Below are positions 30,041 through 39,225 of a DNA stretch of 53,966 bases, piece after piece. The position numbers were made by a program, and so were the translations under genes. Origin of the DNA: Thiotrichaceae bacterium. Lineage in GTDB: Bacteria > Pseudomonadota > Gammaproteobacteria > Eutrophobiales > Eutrophobiaceae. The stretch lies in NCBI GenBank assembly GCA_012960105.1, contig DUBV01000107.1:1-53966 (forward strand), given 5' to 3'. The notes under the pieces are model-generated. The model was given only the letters and a program-made list of their open reading frames with translations. It ran no database searches and had not been told where the DNA came from. Position 1 is the stretch's first letter, and each line of letters begins with the position of its first letter.

Positions 30041-31342
30041 TTAAGTGCCACTACTTCTTGGGATACTAAGACTCTGCCCCACCCTCACCAAATCACCTTT
30101 CAAACCATTGTACTGTCGCAAGGTATTCGTACTAACTCGGTATTGCTTAGCAATCGTTGAAAGTGTTTCACCTCTTCCAATAATATGTTTGCGGGAAGCC
30201 AGTATGGTTCCTTCCGGTGCGAAGTCTCTGAAGTAACCTCGTAGGCCGACGACTATTGCATTTGCCATCTTGGTACGATGTTTTTTGCTTAGTAATTTTT
30301 TCTCTTCTGCTGGATTCGAAATGAATGCTGTTTCGACTAAAATAGAAGGAATGTCTGGTGACTTTAGTACTGCAAAGCCTGCTGACTGCACGGTACGTTT
30401 GTGTACTTTACCGACACCTTTTAATCCTCTTAACACGCGATCAGCAATATCAATACTAGCTTCCAGACTCGCTGTTTGTGATAAGTCGAATAATACCGAA
30501 GCAAGTACATCATCTTTATCACCGAGACTAACACCACCTATTAAATCCGATGCGTTTTCTGATTCAGCTAACCATTTTGCTGCCTCACTACTCGCGCCTC
30601 TTTGCGATAAGACATAAACCGATGAGCCATGTACTTTTGGATCACGAAAGGCATCGGCGTGAATCGACATGAATAAGTCAGCTTTGTATTCGCGTGCTTT
30701 ATTGATACGTTTGCGTAAAGACATGTAGTAATCACCTTTACGAATTAATACGGCTTTCATGCCGCGTTCTTTGTTTATTGCGGTTACCAGGTCTTGTGCA
30801 ATTTTTAGAACAACCTTCTTTTCATAAACACCGCTTGGCCCTTTGGCTCCCGGATCTTCACCGCCATGACCGGCGTCTATAGCGATGACGACATTTCTTG
30901 GTAAATTATTTGCTGTGATTTCTTTTTCAACATCGACGGCTTTTACTTCTTTCTGTTCATTGCTGTACAAATCAACAACGAGTCGATGTCCATAATGCTT
31001 GTTTGGTTTTAACTGAAAGCTTTTGTACTTAGCGAATTTTTTTAGATCTAAAACTATACGCAAATCTTTATTGTTGCGCGTCGCGGTACGAATACCTTGT
31101 AGATATTTATCTTCGCTTCCTGGTTGGGCGGTATCTCTGCTTAGAGATGTACCTTTAAGATCAATGACGGTTCGATAGGGTTCCGTCAACATAGTGAACT
31201 GATGGTCTACTGGACCACTAACATCGAAAACAATACGGGTACTGTCAGGTGCTGCCCAAACGCGGACATTCTCAACCGTCACTGGTTTTGCAACAAGCAA
31301 TGATGAGAAAATCAAAAGACTATGTAGTAATAAAAAACGCAT
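30041..31342 (-). CDS. amiB: N-acetylmuramoyl-L-alanine amidase (AMIN + Amidase_3 + LysM)
   Basis: Periplasmic septal cell-wall hydrolase. I take ATG 31342 as start because it gives a clean signal peptide (MRFLLLHSLLIFSSLLVAK); the frame upstream to 31471 has only a TTG and no family similarity. After the signal come an AMIN domain (VENVRVWAAPDSTRIVFDV), a linker, an Amidase_3 zinc domain (IAIDAGHGGEDPGAKG; SIHADAF; later glutamate in SILVETAFISN) and a C-terminal LysM (GETLSTIAKQY). About 433 residues, co-directional with mutL and tsaE as in E. coli, where the locus is amiB. Confidence 0.93.
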   Translation of the reverse strand: MRFLLLHSLLIFSSLLVAKPVTVENVRVWAAPDSTRIVFDVSGPVDHQFTMLTEPYRTVIDLKGTSLSRDTAQPGSEDKYLQGIRTATRNNKDLRIVLDLKKFAKYKSFQLKPNKHYGHRLVVDLYSNEQKEVKAVDVEKEITANNLPRNVVIAIDAGHGGEDPGAKGPSGVYEKKVVLKIAQDLVTAINKERGMKAVLIRKGDYYMSLRKRINKAREYKADLFMSIHADAFRDPKVHGSSVYVLSQRGASSEAAKWLAESENASDLIGGVSLGDKDDVLASVLFDLSQTASLEASIDIADRVLRGLKGVGKVHKRTVQSAGFAVLKSPDIPSILVETAFISNPAEEKKLLSKKHRTKMANAIVVGLRGYFRDFAPEGTILASRKHIIGRGETLSTIAKQYRVSTNTLRQYNGLKGDLVRVGQSLSIPRSSGT

Positions 31343-31500
31343 TTTTATGATCGTTAATCCCGACACTATTATTATTAATGTAGCTCTAAAACTAATAGTT
31401 TCAAGTTTTCTCGAAGAAATCAAGCTATATCCATGTTTTTTATGAAGAATAGCCTGTTTATAGCCTAGCAATATCAGCTATAAAAAGGAGAAATAAGTCA

Positions 31501-31947
31501 TTAAAAATGGCTGAGAATATTGTCACCTTTGGGAGATTTTGATTCAAATTTCACCTCTCTTCCCAAGTCAGAATGACTCAAGGATAAAATAATATCTGCT
31601 GCTGGTAATACGTCTTCCCCTTGTTCTGGCCACTCAAACAAACAAATCGACGCATCATCGCAATAATCCCTAATACCCATTGCCTCGAGTTCTTCAGGAT
31701 CATTTATTCTATATAAATCAAAGTGATAGATGTTTTTCTCGTTTATCGAATATGGTTCAACCAGTGTATACGTTGGGCTTTTTACCTTGCCTGTATGCCC
31801 CAGCGCATTTAATAAACCTCGGACAAAAGTTGTCTTGCCTGCGCCTAATTCACCACTCAAATAAATCATCTCACCACCTTGCAAAGCAGCCGCTACCTTT
31901 GCGCCTAATGCGACGGTTTCAGCCTCATTTTCTAGTTTCAACAGCAT
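31501..31947 (-). CDS. tsaE: tRNA threonylcarbamoyladenosine biosynthesis ATPase TsaE
   Basis: 148 residues with Walker A GELGAGKTTFVRG (about residues 32-44), the conserved SPTYTLVEPY and the HFDLYRINDPEEL motif. TsaE is the ATPase partner of TsaB/TsaD in making t6A37. It follows nnr by 4 bp, the classic yjeF-yjeE pair. Confidence 0.95.
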   Translation of the reverse strand: MLLKLENEAETVALGAKVAAALQGGEMIYLSGELGAGKTTFVRGLLNALGHTGKVKSPTYTLVEPYSINEKNIYHFDLYRINDPEELEAMGIRDYCDDASICLFEWPEQGEDVLPAADIILSLSHSDLGREVKFESKSPKGDNILSHF

Positions 31948-31951
31948 AAAC

Positions 31952-33466
31952 TTAAGGATTTACCAGATTGCGTAAATGCGGCATTAAATCCAGTGCCAGC
32001 AATCCACGCTCATCCGGTACAGCAGCACGGTCTGCCGCAGTTGCATGTAAACAAACACCCAATTTTGTCGCATGATTGATTTCTATTCCTTGTGCAATTA
32101 GGCCTGCAATAACACCGGTTAAAACATCACCCATACCACCAGAAGACATGCCTGCATTTCCTTTATCACACACAAACACTTTACCTTCGATATCGCTTAC
32201 CAAGCTTCCACTACCTTTAAGAACGACGGGGCCTTTATATTTTTCATGTAATTGTTTTATGGATTGAAACCTATCCGCCTGTATTGTCTGTGAATCTGTT
32301 TGTAACAAACGTGCGGCTTCACCGGGATGCGGAGTCAGTACCCAGTTGGCTGATGATTGTTCATCTTCATCTAATAAATTTAATGCATCAGCATCGATAA
32401 CAAGCGGAAGCTTTGATTCTAAAACTCGCGCTAATAATAATTTTGCCCATTCCGATTGTCCCAAACCGGGACCGATAGCTATAACATTCGCCTGTTTTAT
32501 CAACGGCATTAATTCACCCAGCGTTTCTACACCTTTCGACATAATCTCAGGTCTTATCGTGCTGAGTAAACTCGCATGAGATGAACGTGTGGCAATACTA
32601 ACTAAACCAGCGCCAACTCGCGCGGCAGCTTCTGCAGCCATACGCGCTGCACCGAGATAACCTTCATCTCCCCCAATAATCAGCACATGTCCATAGTGAC
32701 CTTTATGAGAATTACGTTGGCGTTTAGTTAAAACGGAATTTAAAGAATTGAGTTCTAATCTCGAAACCGTATCACTAATATTTTTATTATCGTTCTTCTT
32801 TAAGCGTTCATAGGTTTCTTCGGGGATATCAAGATCATAGAATTTAATTTCACCTGAACACTCTGCACCATCTGCGGTAAACATGCCTTTTTTTAATCCG
32901 ATGAATGTCGATGTCATGTCTGCTTTAACAGCAGTATTCATAATATTGCCTGTATCTGCATTTAATCCTGAAGGAATATCCATAGATAAAACGGAAGCAG
33001 ATGAAGAATTGATAGCATTAATAGCATCGGCATAGTCGCCCTCTACATCTCGATCGAGACCCGTACCAAAAATTGCATCAACAATGACTTCAACATCGAT
33101 TACGTTCTTTGAAGAAAATTTCGATGGATTGATATTGCTTGCTTGTAAATACTTATACGCCGTTACAGCATCACCGTTTAATTTTTTAGGATCGGATAAA
33201 TAGTAAACAGAAACTTGTTTGCCATCTTCTTTCGCTAAACCCGCAAGTACATAACCATCACCGGCATTATTACCGCCACCACAGAGTACCGTAATTGATT
33301 TAGCATTCGGCCATTTCTGTTTCAGTGTTTGATAACTGTATGTAGCAGCACGATGCATCAAGGTATAACCGAGGATGTCGAATTCCTCGATAGCGATGCG
33401 ATCAAGCTCTCTGACTTGCTCTGCTGAATAAAGCTCTACCGGCAAATATTTAAAACTGTGAGGCAC
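31952..33466 (-). CDS. nnr: Bifunctional NAD(P)H-hydrate repair enzyme Nnr (epimerase + dehydratase)
   Basis: 504 residues. The N-terminal YjeF_N epimerase (about 1-220) has GGGNNAGDGYVLAG, and the C-terminal ribokinase-like ADP-dependent dehydratase (about 235-500) has the GNAGMSSGGMGDVLTG motif and DADALNLL. It repairs hydrated NADH and NADPH. Start GTG at 33466, overlapping the orn stop by 1 nt. Normal full-length fusion. Confidence 0.95.
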   Translation of the reverse strand: MPHSFKYLPVELYSAEQVRELDRIAIEEFDILGYTLMHRAATYSYQTLKQKWPNAKSITVLCGGGNNAGDGYVLAGLAKEDGKQVSVYYLSDPKKLNGDAVTAYKYLQASNINPSKFSSKNVIDVEVIVDAIFGTGLDRDVEGDYADAINAINSSSASVLSMDIPSGLNADTGNIMNTAVKADMTSTFIGLKKGMFTADGAECSGEIKFYDLDIPEETYERLKKNDNKNISDTVSRLELNSLNSVLTKRQRNSHKGHYGHVLIIGGDEGYLGAARMAAEAAARVGAGLVSIATRSSHASLLSTIRPEIMSKGVETLGELMPLIKQANVIAIGPGLGQSEWAKLLLARVLESKLPLVIDADALNLLDEDEQSSANWVLTPHPGEAARLLQTDSQTIQADRFQSIKQLHEKYKGPVVLKGSGSLVSDIEGKVFVCDKGNAGMSSGGMGDVLTGVIAGLIAQGIEINHATKLGVCLHATAADRAAVPDERGLLALDLMPHLRNLVNP

Positions 33467-34008
33467 TAGATTTTAAAGACGTGTTCGCGGTAATACTTCA
33501 ATTCTGTAATGGAATCACGAATATCATCCATAGCAAGATGATTACCCTGTTTGTTGTAGCCAGCTTGATCGGGCGCCCAACGTTTCATAATTTCCTTGAT
33601 GGTACTAACATCGAGGTTTCGATATAAAAAATATTCTTCCAAATCTGGCATCAAACGGTGCATAAATCGTCGATCCTGACATATACTATTACCGCACATT
33701 GGTGATTTTCCTTTTGGAACGAACTTTTTAAGGAATTCCAATGTCATACTTTCAGCTTCAGCAACGTTATGTGGACTCTTCTGTATTCTTTCGACCAAAC
33801 CGGATTGATTGTGTTGCCGCGTATTCCAGTCATCCATTTGCTCAAGAACTTCATCAGGAGTTTGAATTGCTACTATAGGGCCTTCATCCAGTATATTGAG
33901 TTGAGAATCAGTAACAATCGTAGCAATTTCAATAATATAATCATTATCGGTGTCGAGACCAGTCATTTCCAGGTCGATCCATATGAGGTTATTTTCTAAT
34001 TGTGACAT
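33466..34008 (-). CDS. orn: Oligoribonuclease
   Basis: 180-residue DEDDh 3'-5' exonuclease that degrades 2-nt RNA and the pGpG left from c-di-GMP turnover. Exo [10 protein letters not shown] (about 12-20). Exo II region: [15 protein letters not shown]. Exo [15 protein letters not shown] near residue 155. Divergent from the M48 protease gene, with about 114 bp between starts. It is the first gene of the orn-nnr-tsaE-amiB-mutL run. Presence of two PilZ-type genes in the window makes pGpG removal relevant. Confidence 0.97.
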   Translation of the reverse strand: MSQLENNLIWIDLEMTGLDTDNDYIIEIATIVTDSQLNILDEGPIVAIQTPDEVLEQMDDWNTRQHNQSGLVERIQKSPHNVAEAESMTLEFLKKFVPKGKSPMCGNSICQDRRFMHRLMPDLEEYFLYRNLDVSTIKEIMKRWAPDQAGYNKQGNHLAMDDIRDSITELKYYREHVFKI

Positions 34009-34122
34009 GATGCGTCCAGTTTCTAATTGAATAATTTATTTTAACCACTATTTAGATAATATGAACAGAATTAACAACTTATTTTCAAATCCCTTGAATA
34101 TTGCTCAGGAGCGAAAAACCGC

Positions 34123-35367
34123 GTGAACTTATTTACTACCTTATTCTTATGCAGCTTGGGTACCAGCATTGTTGTGCAATGGTATCTCGTACAACGACAT
34201 ATAAAACATATTCAAGCAAATCGCCAACACGTCCCTGCTGATTTTAGCGACAAAATCCCTGTAGAAGCACACCACAAGGCAGCTGATTATACTCAGGCCA
34301 AAGTAAAGACAGGTATGGCTGAACTTATTATCGGTTCACTATTTTTACTGCTATGGACATTGGCAGGCGGTCTACAGTATTTGGATAACTGGTGGCGTGG
34401 ATTTGGATTATCCGAAATTTGGACGGGTACCGGTTTCATCATCAGCGTTTTTGCCATTATGACGATACTCGATTTACCAGTAGCTATTTATCGTACGTTT
34501 AAACTAGAACAATCATTTGGCTTTAATAAAATGACACCAAAGATATTCGTCATGGATATGATAAAAAATGGTGTTGTAGGATTGTTGATTGGTACACCAT
34601 TATTGTTATTGGTCTTATGGATTATGGAAAATAGCGGTAGTAACTGGTGGCTTTACGTTTGGGCAGTCTGGTTAAGTTTTAGTCTCTTTATGATGTGGGC
34701 TTATCCTGCATTCATTGCGCCACTCTTTAATAAATTCCGTCCATTGGAAGACGGTGAATTAAAAACACGTATAGAAAATTTATTATCTCGCAATGGTTTT
34801 AAAAGCCAGGGTATTCATGTCATGGATGGTTCTACACGATCTGCACATGGTAATGCTTACTTTACCGGCCTTGGTGCAAACAAACGGATAGTATTCTTTG
34901 ATACTTTAATCGACGAACTGACTCATGATGAAATCGAAGCTGTACTCGCGCATGAGTTAGGACATTTCAAATGTAATCATATTAAAAAACGTATTTCTGT
35001 ATTAGGCACTGTATTTTTAATTGGTTTAGCTGTACTTGGATGGTTAATAAAAGAAACGTGGTTTTATAATGGTCTTGGTGTAGAACTTGAATCGACCTAT
35101 ATGGCATTAATATTATTTTTAATGGCATCACCGGCATTCACTTTCTTTATGCAACCTTTATTCTCATACATCTCGCGACAACATGAATTTGAAGCTGATG
35201 ATTTTGCCGCAGGTCAAGCTCAGTCAGAACATTTAATCACTGCGTTAGTGAGTCTTTATCGTGAGAATGCAAATACACTAACACCTGATCCGATGTACTC
35301 CGCGTTTCATGATTCGCATCCACCGGCACCGATAAGAATTGCTCACCTGAAAAATCAGATTGCATGA
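34123..35367 (+). CDS. M48-family Ste24-type (CAAX prenyl protease-like) membrane metallopeptidase
   Basis: 414 residues with about seven membrane helices and the zinc motif H277-E-L-G-H281 (AVLAHELGHFKCNHIKKR), followed by the third-ligand glutamate in EFEADDFAAG. The architecture is that of Ste24/ZMPSTE24 rather than the shorter HtpX. Bacterial homologues are thought to clear membrane or misfolded proteins; prenylated substrates are not expected. Start GTG at 34123 with CAGGAG 11 nt upstream. It overlaps the small cytochrome gene by 4 nt. Confidence 0.9.
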   Translation: MNLFTTLFLCSLGTSIVVQWYLVQRHIKHIQANRQHVPADFSDKIPVEAHHKAADYTQAKVKTGMAELIIGSLFLLLWTLAGGLQYLDNWWRGFGLSEIWTGTGFIISVFAIMTILDLPVAIYRTFKLEQSFGFNKMTPKIFVMDMIKNGVVGLLIGTPLLLLVLWIMENSGSNWWLYVWAVWLSFSLFMMWAYPAFIAPLFNKFRPLEDGELKTRIENLLSRNGFKSQGIHVMDGSTRSAHGNAYFTGLGANKRIVFFDTLIDELTHDEIEAVLAHELGHFKCNHIKKRISVLGTVFLIGLAVLGWLIKETWFYNGLGVELESTYMALILFLMASPAFTFFMQPLFSYISRQHEFEADDFAAGQAQSEHLITALVSLYRENANTLTPDPMYSAFHDSHPPAPIRIAHLKNQIA

Positions 35368-35660
35368 AATATTTAAATAAGCTTGTACTGGTAAATTTTA
35401 TAACACTGTTGTTATTTAATCTGCCGGTACTCGCTGTTGATATTGAGAATGGTAAAACACTACATAACGAAAACTGTGTACGTTGTCATCAGGTTTCTCA
35501 GTACACGCGTGAAAATAGAATAGTAAATAATTTTGATGAATTACGAACACGAATTAGTGATTGTGAACTATCAGCAGAGCTAACCTGGTTCGATGAAGAA
35601 ATTGATGATGTGACAGCTTATTTAAACGAGGCTTTTTATCGCTTCAATCTAGAAAAATAA
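35364..35660 (+). CDS. Small periplasmic c-type cytochrome
   Basis: 98 residues with a cleavable signal peptide (hydrophobic residues 8-24, ending about LAVD) and one haem motif Cys-Val-Arg-Cys-His (about residues 38-42). It is short, and a C-terminal Met ligand is not evident, so the sixth haem ligand is unclear. Translation is coupled to the M48 protease through ATGA. This coupling recurs in some gammaproteobacteria, but the functional link is unknown. A near-perfect hairpin lies 14 bp downstream. Confidence 0.8.
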   Translation: MKYLNKLVLVNFITLLLFNLPVLAVDIENGKTLHNENCVRCHQVSQYTRENRIVNNFDELRTRISDCELSAELTWFDEEIDDVTAYLNEAFYRFNLEK

Positions 35661-35673
35661 ATATGAAATCACA

Positions 35674-35703
35674 ACGTCATACCCGCACAAGCAGGTACGA
35701 CGT
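35674..35703. repeat. Intergenic inverted repeat / hairpin
   Basis: Arms acgtcatacccgc (35674-35686) and gcaggtacgacgt (35691-35703) pair fully if two G-U wobbles are allowed, around an ACAA loop. It lies just after the M48-cytochrome operon and before the convergent yaiI. The sequence resembles the dispersed cgtcat-cccgc type of intergenic repeat known in many proteobacteria. It may act as a transcript end. Confidence 0.5.
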
Positions 35704-35721
35704 GTTAACGGGACAACATTA

Positions 35722-36168
35722 TTATTTATTCTTAGTTAAGAATTTATCCAACTGATTAGCGAAGACCTGTCGATCAGTTTTATTCAAAGCCGGCGGTCCA
35801 CCCATGTGTATACCGCTGGAACGCATGGTGTCCATAAAGTCTCTCATGGTTAAACGCGCTTTGATATTGTTAGTGGAATACATTTCGCCACGAGGATTAA
35901 GAGCATGGCCACCCTTTTCTATTATTTCTGCCGCTAGAGGAATGTCCGCAGTAATAACAAGATCACCTGCATCACATCGTTGAACAATTTCATTATCAGC
36001 AACATCAAAACCCGATGCGACACGTATAGAGTTAATGAAACGCGATGATGGGACATTAATAGTCTGATTAGCAACTAATGTTACTTCGACTTCAGTACGA
36101 ATTGCTGCTTTAAATAAAATTTCTTTTATAACAACAGGACAAGCATCGGCATCAACCCATATTTTCAT
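35722..36168 (-). CDS. yaiI: UPF0178 (YaiI/YqxD) family protein
   Basis: 148 residues with the typical start [18 protein letters not shown], the [24 protein letters not shown] core and [13 protein letters not shown] near the C-terminus. The fold is PIN/NYN-like with conserved acidic residues (Asp6, Asp8), so a nuclease role is suspected in the family but unproven. It follows recR by 15 bp. Confidence 0.93.
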   Translation of the reverse strand: MKIWVDADACPVVIKEILFKAAIRTEVEVTLVANQTINVPSSRFINSIRVASGFDVADNEIVQRCDAGDLVITADIPLAAEIIEKGGHALNPRGEMYSTNNIKARLTMRDFMDTMRSSGIHMGGPPALNKTDRQVFANQLDKFLTKNK

Positions 36169-36183
36169 ATTAGATGATCTTTA

Positions 36184-36777
36184 TTAGATTGCTTTTCTTC
36201 CATCCAAAGCATGTGCAATAGTCAAGCTATTCACATACTCAAGTTCTCCGCCCATCGGTACACCATGTGCGATGCGGGTAACTTCTTTGCCACTGGCTTT
36301 AACCATTTCGCTAATGAAGTGCGCGGTTGCTTCACCTTCAACAGTCGAGCTGGTTGCAAGGATAACTTCTTTTAAATCTTCGTTATCGAGTAACAATTTA
36401 AATTCATTCAAACCAATATCATCTGGACCAATACCATCAAGCGGTGATAAGTGGCCAAGTAAAACAAAGTAACGCCCGCGGTAATTTGTTTCCTCTATGG
36501 AATCAACATCGGAAGGATTTTCTACTACGCAAATAGTACTGTCATCGCGACGTGTATTTTCACAAAGATGACAAAGTTTATTTTCGGTATAAGTACGACA
36601 ACGTTGGCAATGACCTATTCTTTCCATAGCATCAGCCATAATCCTGGAAAGATGTTTTGCTCCATCACGATTACGTTGCAAGAGTTGATGTGCAATTCGT
36701 TGCGCAGATTTTCTGCCTATGCCCGGCATAACACGTAAGGCTTCGACCAGTTGTTCTAATAAGGTTTGTTCTATCAC
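36184..36777 (-). CDS. recR: Recombination protein RecR
   Basis: 197 residues. An N-terminal helix-hairpin-helix (LRVMPGIGRKSAQRIAHQLL), a C4 zinc finger (CQRCRTYTENKLCHLC), and a TOPRIM domain with the conserved glutamate in ICVVENPSD. RecFOR pathway loading of RecA at gaps. The start is GTG at 36777. The recR-ybaB-dnaX order is conserved, but here about 185 bp containing a dispersed repeat separates recR from ybaB. Confidence 0.96.
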   Translation of the reverse strand: MIEQTLLEQLVEALRVMPGIGRKSAQRIAHQLLQRNRDGAKHLSRIMADAMERIGHCQRCRTYTENKLCHLCENTRRDDSTICVVENPSDVDSIEETNYRGRYFVLLGHLSPLDGIGPDDIGLNEFKLLLDNEDLKEVILATSSTVEGEATAHFISEMVKASGKEVTRIAHGVPMGGELEYVNSLTIAHALDGRKAI

Positions 36778-36843
36778 TATGAAATCAAATTAAGTTGATG
36801 ATGTTATATAAATAGCTAGTTTGTTCTCAGACGAGGCAACCAT

Positions 36844-36889
36844 GCGCACAGAAGCGGAGTTTATTAATAATAAATGAGCATTCGAGCAC
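36844..36889. repeat. Dispersed intergenic repeat, copy 1 (46 nt core)
   Basis: A 46-nt stretch from gcgcacagaa to gagcac aligns without gaps to 43538-43583, with 33 identities. The flanks are the same and the centre is a palindrome in each copy (tttatta/taataaa here) whose sequence differs but whose pairing is kept. It lies in the gap between recR and ybaB. This looks like a member of a genome-wide intergenic family. Confidence 0.6.
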
Positions 36890-36961
36890 ATTTTCACCAA
36901 CAGTAGGCGCTTTAGGCGACGAAGTAAAAATTGAGGATAAAATAGCATTTGTAGAATGTTA

Positions 36962-37285
36962 TCAAAATGGGAGCTTCATACCTGGAGGTAAACCCATACC
37001 CGCGGTAACACTGGACATTTTTTCTTGTGACATTTTTTCAATACGTCGATTAGCATCGTTTACTGCTGCAGCAACTAAATCTTCAAGCATTTCTTTATCG
37101 TCTTTCATTAACTCAGGATCAATTTCAACACGTTTAACATCGTGCTTACCATTCATTGTTACTTTAACCATACCGGCACCTGACTCACCAACGACTTCAG
37201 CTTCAGCTAGTTCTTTTTGTACTTTTTCCATATTGGCCTGCATCTGCTGGGCCTGCTTCATGATGTTATCCATACCACCTTTCAT
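36962..37285 (-). CDS. ybaB: YbaB/EbfC family nucleoid-associated protein
   Basis: 107 residues from ATG 37285, preceded by GAGG at 11 nt. A longer frame would run into dnaX and lacks family similarity. Met/Gln-rich N-terminus ([18 protein letters not shown]), the [19 protein letters not shown] strand region and the conserved C-terminus. A small DNA-binding dimer thought to shape the nucleoid. It immediately follows dnaX. Confidence 0.95.
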   Translation of the reverse strand: MKGGMDNIMKQAQQMQANMEKVQKELAEAEVVGESGAGMVKVTMNGKHDVKRVEIDPELMKDDKEMLEDLVAAAVNDANRRIEKMSQEKMSSVTAGMGLPPGMKLPF

Positions 37286-37310
37286 TATATTTAATACCTC
37301 GTAATATTGT

Positions 37311-38930
37311 TTATTGTGGTTGAATAGAATCCTGATCAATTGCTCCATTAAATGTATCTAGCAATGATTGAACTCCAGAATCACTATTCATTGAATTTTC
37401 TGCGACTTTCTGACGCTCACGTCCCACCCGCGCATTGGTTTCGGCAGGTGTTTCGTTATCAGAATTTTCTATAACAATAGATAATTTTACCTCTTCACCC
37501 AAGTAGGTTTTAATTGCTTGCTCAAACCGGATTTTCTGACTTGGATTTAATAAATGTTCTTGTGACGTAGCTAACGCTAATTCAAGTTTAATATCAGTCT
37601 GCGATTTTATAACACAGTTTCCAGCAAGTTCTTTTGTTAAACCTTTCAAGCCCATTGCTTCAATCATACTTTGCCAATTGCCATCAACTTTCTTTGCTGG
37701 AGTATTATTCGCAGTAACTTCTGCTATCGGTTCTACCTGTGTATGAACAACGGCTTGTGTAACTGGTTTGCTAGTTGTTTGTGAAGTAGCCGTATTATTC
37801 GTCGCCGGTTTAAGTGTTTGTGTTTTATTAGTAATTTCTCCTGCAGCTGCAGGTTTAAATGCCAGCATACGAATCATCACCATTTCAAAACCAGACTTTG
37901 GATCAGGCGCTAAATAAAGATCTTTGCGCCCCATCATGCCGATTTGATAATAAAGTTGTGTGTCTTCTTTATTCATCGCATTGGCAAAGTTTACTAGTTC
38001 TTTCATTGTCATTAATAAATTATTCGAGTTCTCTGGCAATACTTGAATGATTGCGATCTTTTGTAACAAACTTAGTAGTTCGGATAATAAAGAATCAAAG
38101 TCGGGACTTTGTAATGCAATGGTTTCAATTGTATTTAACAGTGCTTCTGGATCAGCATCGATCAATGCTTGTATAAGACCATGTAGGTCAGCACTTTCTA
38201 TCGTCCCCATCATCGCCCGGACTTGAGACTCTTCAAGTGCACCGCCGCCATAGGCAATGGCTTGATCTAATAAGCTTAAGGCATCACGCATACTGCCATC
38301 GGCACCACGTGCAACCAGTTCTACAGAACCTTGATCGAACTTTATCGATTCTTCACCAAGTATCATTTCAACTTGTTTACCAATTTGATCATTGGTTAAG
38401 TGACTTAAATTAAATTGCAGACAACGCGACAAAATCGTTACTGGCAATTTCTTTGGCTCTGTTGTTGCGAGTAAAAATTTAACGTGCGGTGGCGGTTCTT
38501 CGAGTGTTTTTAATAAGGCATTGAAACTGTGATTGGAAAACATGTGTATTTCATCAATCAGATAGACTTTGTAACGACCGCTGGTTGGAGCGTATTGGAC
38601 GTTATCCATTAAGTCGCGCGTTTCTTCAACCTTGGCGCGGGAAGCTGCATCAACTTCAATTAAATCGATAAAGCGACCTTCATCAATAGCAACACAGGCA
38701 TTACATTCACCACATGGAGTAGAGCTAACGCCATTGTCACAATTCAGACATTTTGCCAGAATTCTCGCTAGCGTGGTTTTGCCGACACCGCGGGTTCCAC
38801 TAAATAAATAAGCATGATGCAAACGATCCTGATCCAGTGCATTAGATAATGTTTTTAATACATGTGATTGACCGACCATGTCTTGAAATGTTCGTGGCCG
38901 CCATTTTCGCGCAAGTACTTGATAACTCAT
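37311..38930 (-). CDS. dnaX: DNA polymerase III subunits tau/gamma
   Basis: 539 residues: clamp-loader AAA+ ATPase with [11 protein letters not shown] (Walker A, about residue 44), a C4 zinc site ([19 protein letters not shown]), the DEIH Walker B and the SRC sensor motif. A Thr/Pro/Ala-rich linker follows (about 365-415), then a tau-specific C-terminus of modest length. I do not see an E. coli-style A-rich slippery site, so separate gamma production by frameshifting is not evident. Its start lies about 130 bp from the ffs gene. Confidence 0.95.
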   Translation of the reverse strand: MSYQVLARKWRPRTFQDMVGQSHVLKTLSNALDQDRLHHAYLFSGTRGVGKTTLARILAKCLNCDNGVSSTPCGECNACVAIDEGRFIDLIEVDAASRAKVEETRDLMDNVQYAPTSGRYKVYLIDEIHMFSNHSFNALLKTLEEPPPHVKFLLATTEPKKLPVTILSRCLQFNLSHLTNDQIGKQVEMILGEESIKFDQGSVELVARGADGSMRDALSLLDQAIAYGGGALEESQVRAMMGTIESADLHGLIQALIDADPEALLNTIETIALQSPDFDSLLSELLSLLQKIAIIQVLPENSNNLLMTMKELVNFANAMNKEDTQLYYQIGMMGRKDLYLAPDPKSGFEMVMIRMLAFKPAAAGEITNKTQTLKPATNNTATSQTTSKPVTQAVVHTQVEPIAEVTANNTPAKKVDGNWQSMIEAMGLKGLTKELAGNCVIKSQTDIKLELALATSQEHLLNPSQKIRFEQAIKTYLGEEVKLSIVIENSDNETPAETNARVGRERQKVAENSMNSDSGVQSLLDTFNGAIDQDSIQPQ

Positions 38931-39061
38931 TAGATTTTTATCGTTTTTATCTCAAAATGGTATCGGAATAATATTGAATTCAAGACACTGATCATACATG
39001 AGGATACCTACGCGGCAAGTACTCAATAGATGGCTATATTTGGTGCATATAAATTGGAGGC

Positions 39062-39167
39062 GACCCATACCGTCCCTACCCCGGCACACACATCCACTGC
39101 TGTCGTTGCTCCCTTCCGGGCCTGGCGAGGTTCACAATTTCGCGTTGCGAGGGGACCGGTACGGGCC
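39062..39167 (-). ncRNA. ffs: Signal recognition particle RNA (4.5S, small type)
   Basis: The minus strand contains the universally conserved SRP domain IV (ccaggcccggaagggagc) with the GGAA tetraloop. The terminal arms pair: GGCCCGTACC at the 5' end with the 3' GGTATGGGTC, then GTCCC with GGGAC, giving a 106-nt hairpin. It is the RNA partner of Ffh (encoded at 1.6-3.0 kb). It lies next to dnaX, as in several gammaproteobacteria. Ends are set from the pairing and may be off by a few bases. Confidence 0.93.
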
Positions 39168-39225
39168 ACCATAAACTTGAGGGCGCGATGGTATCAATTC
39201 AGAGGTGCTATAGCACTATTCTTTT

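Noticed and set aside
31343-31471. N-terminal extension of the amidase
   Set aside because: It begins with TTG, and it would bury the signal peptide that starts cleanly at ATG 31342.
37311-38930. Programmed frameshift in dnaX to make gamma
   Set aside because: I could not find an A-rich slippery heptamer with a downstream stem in the expected region.
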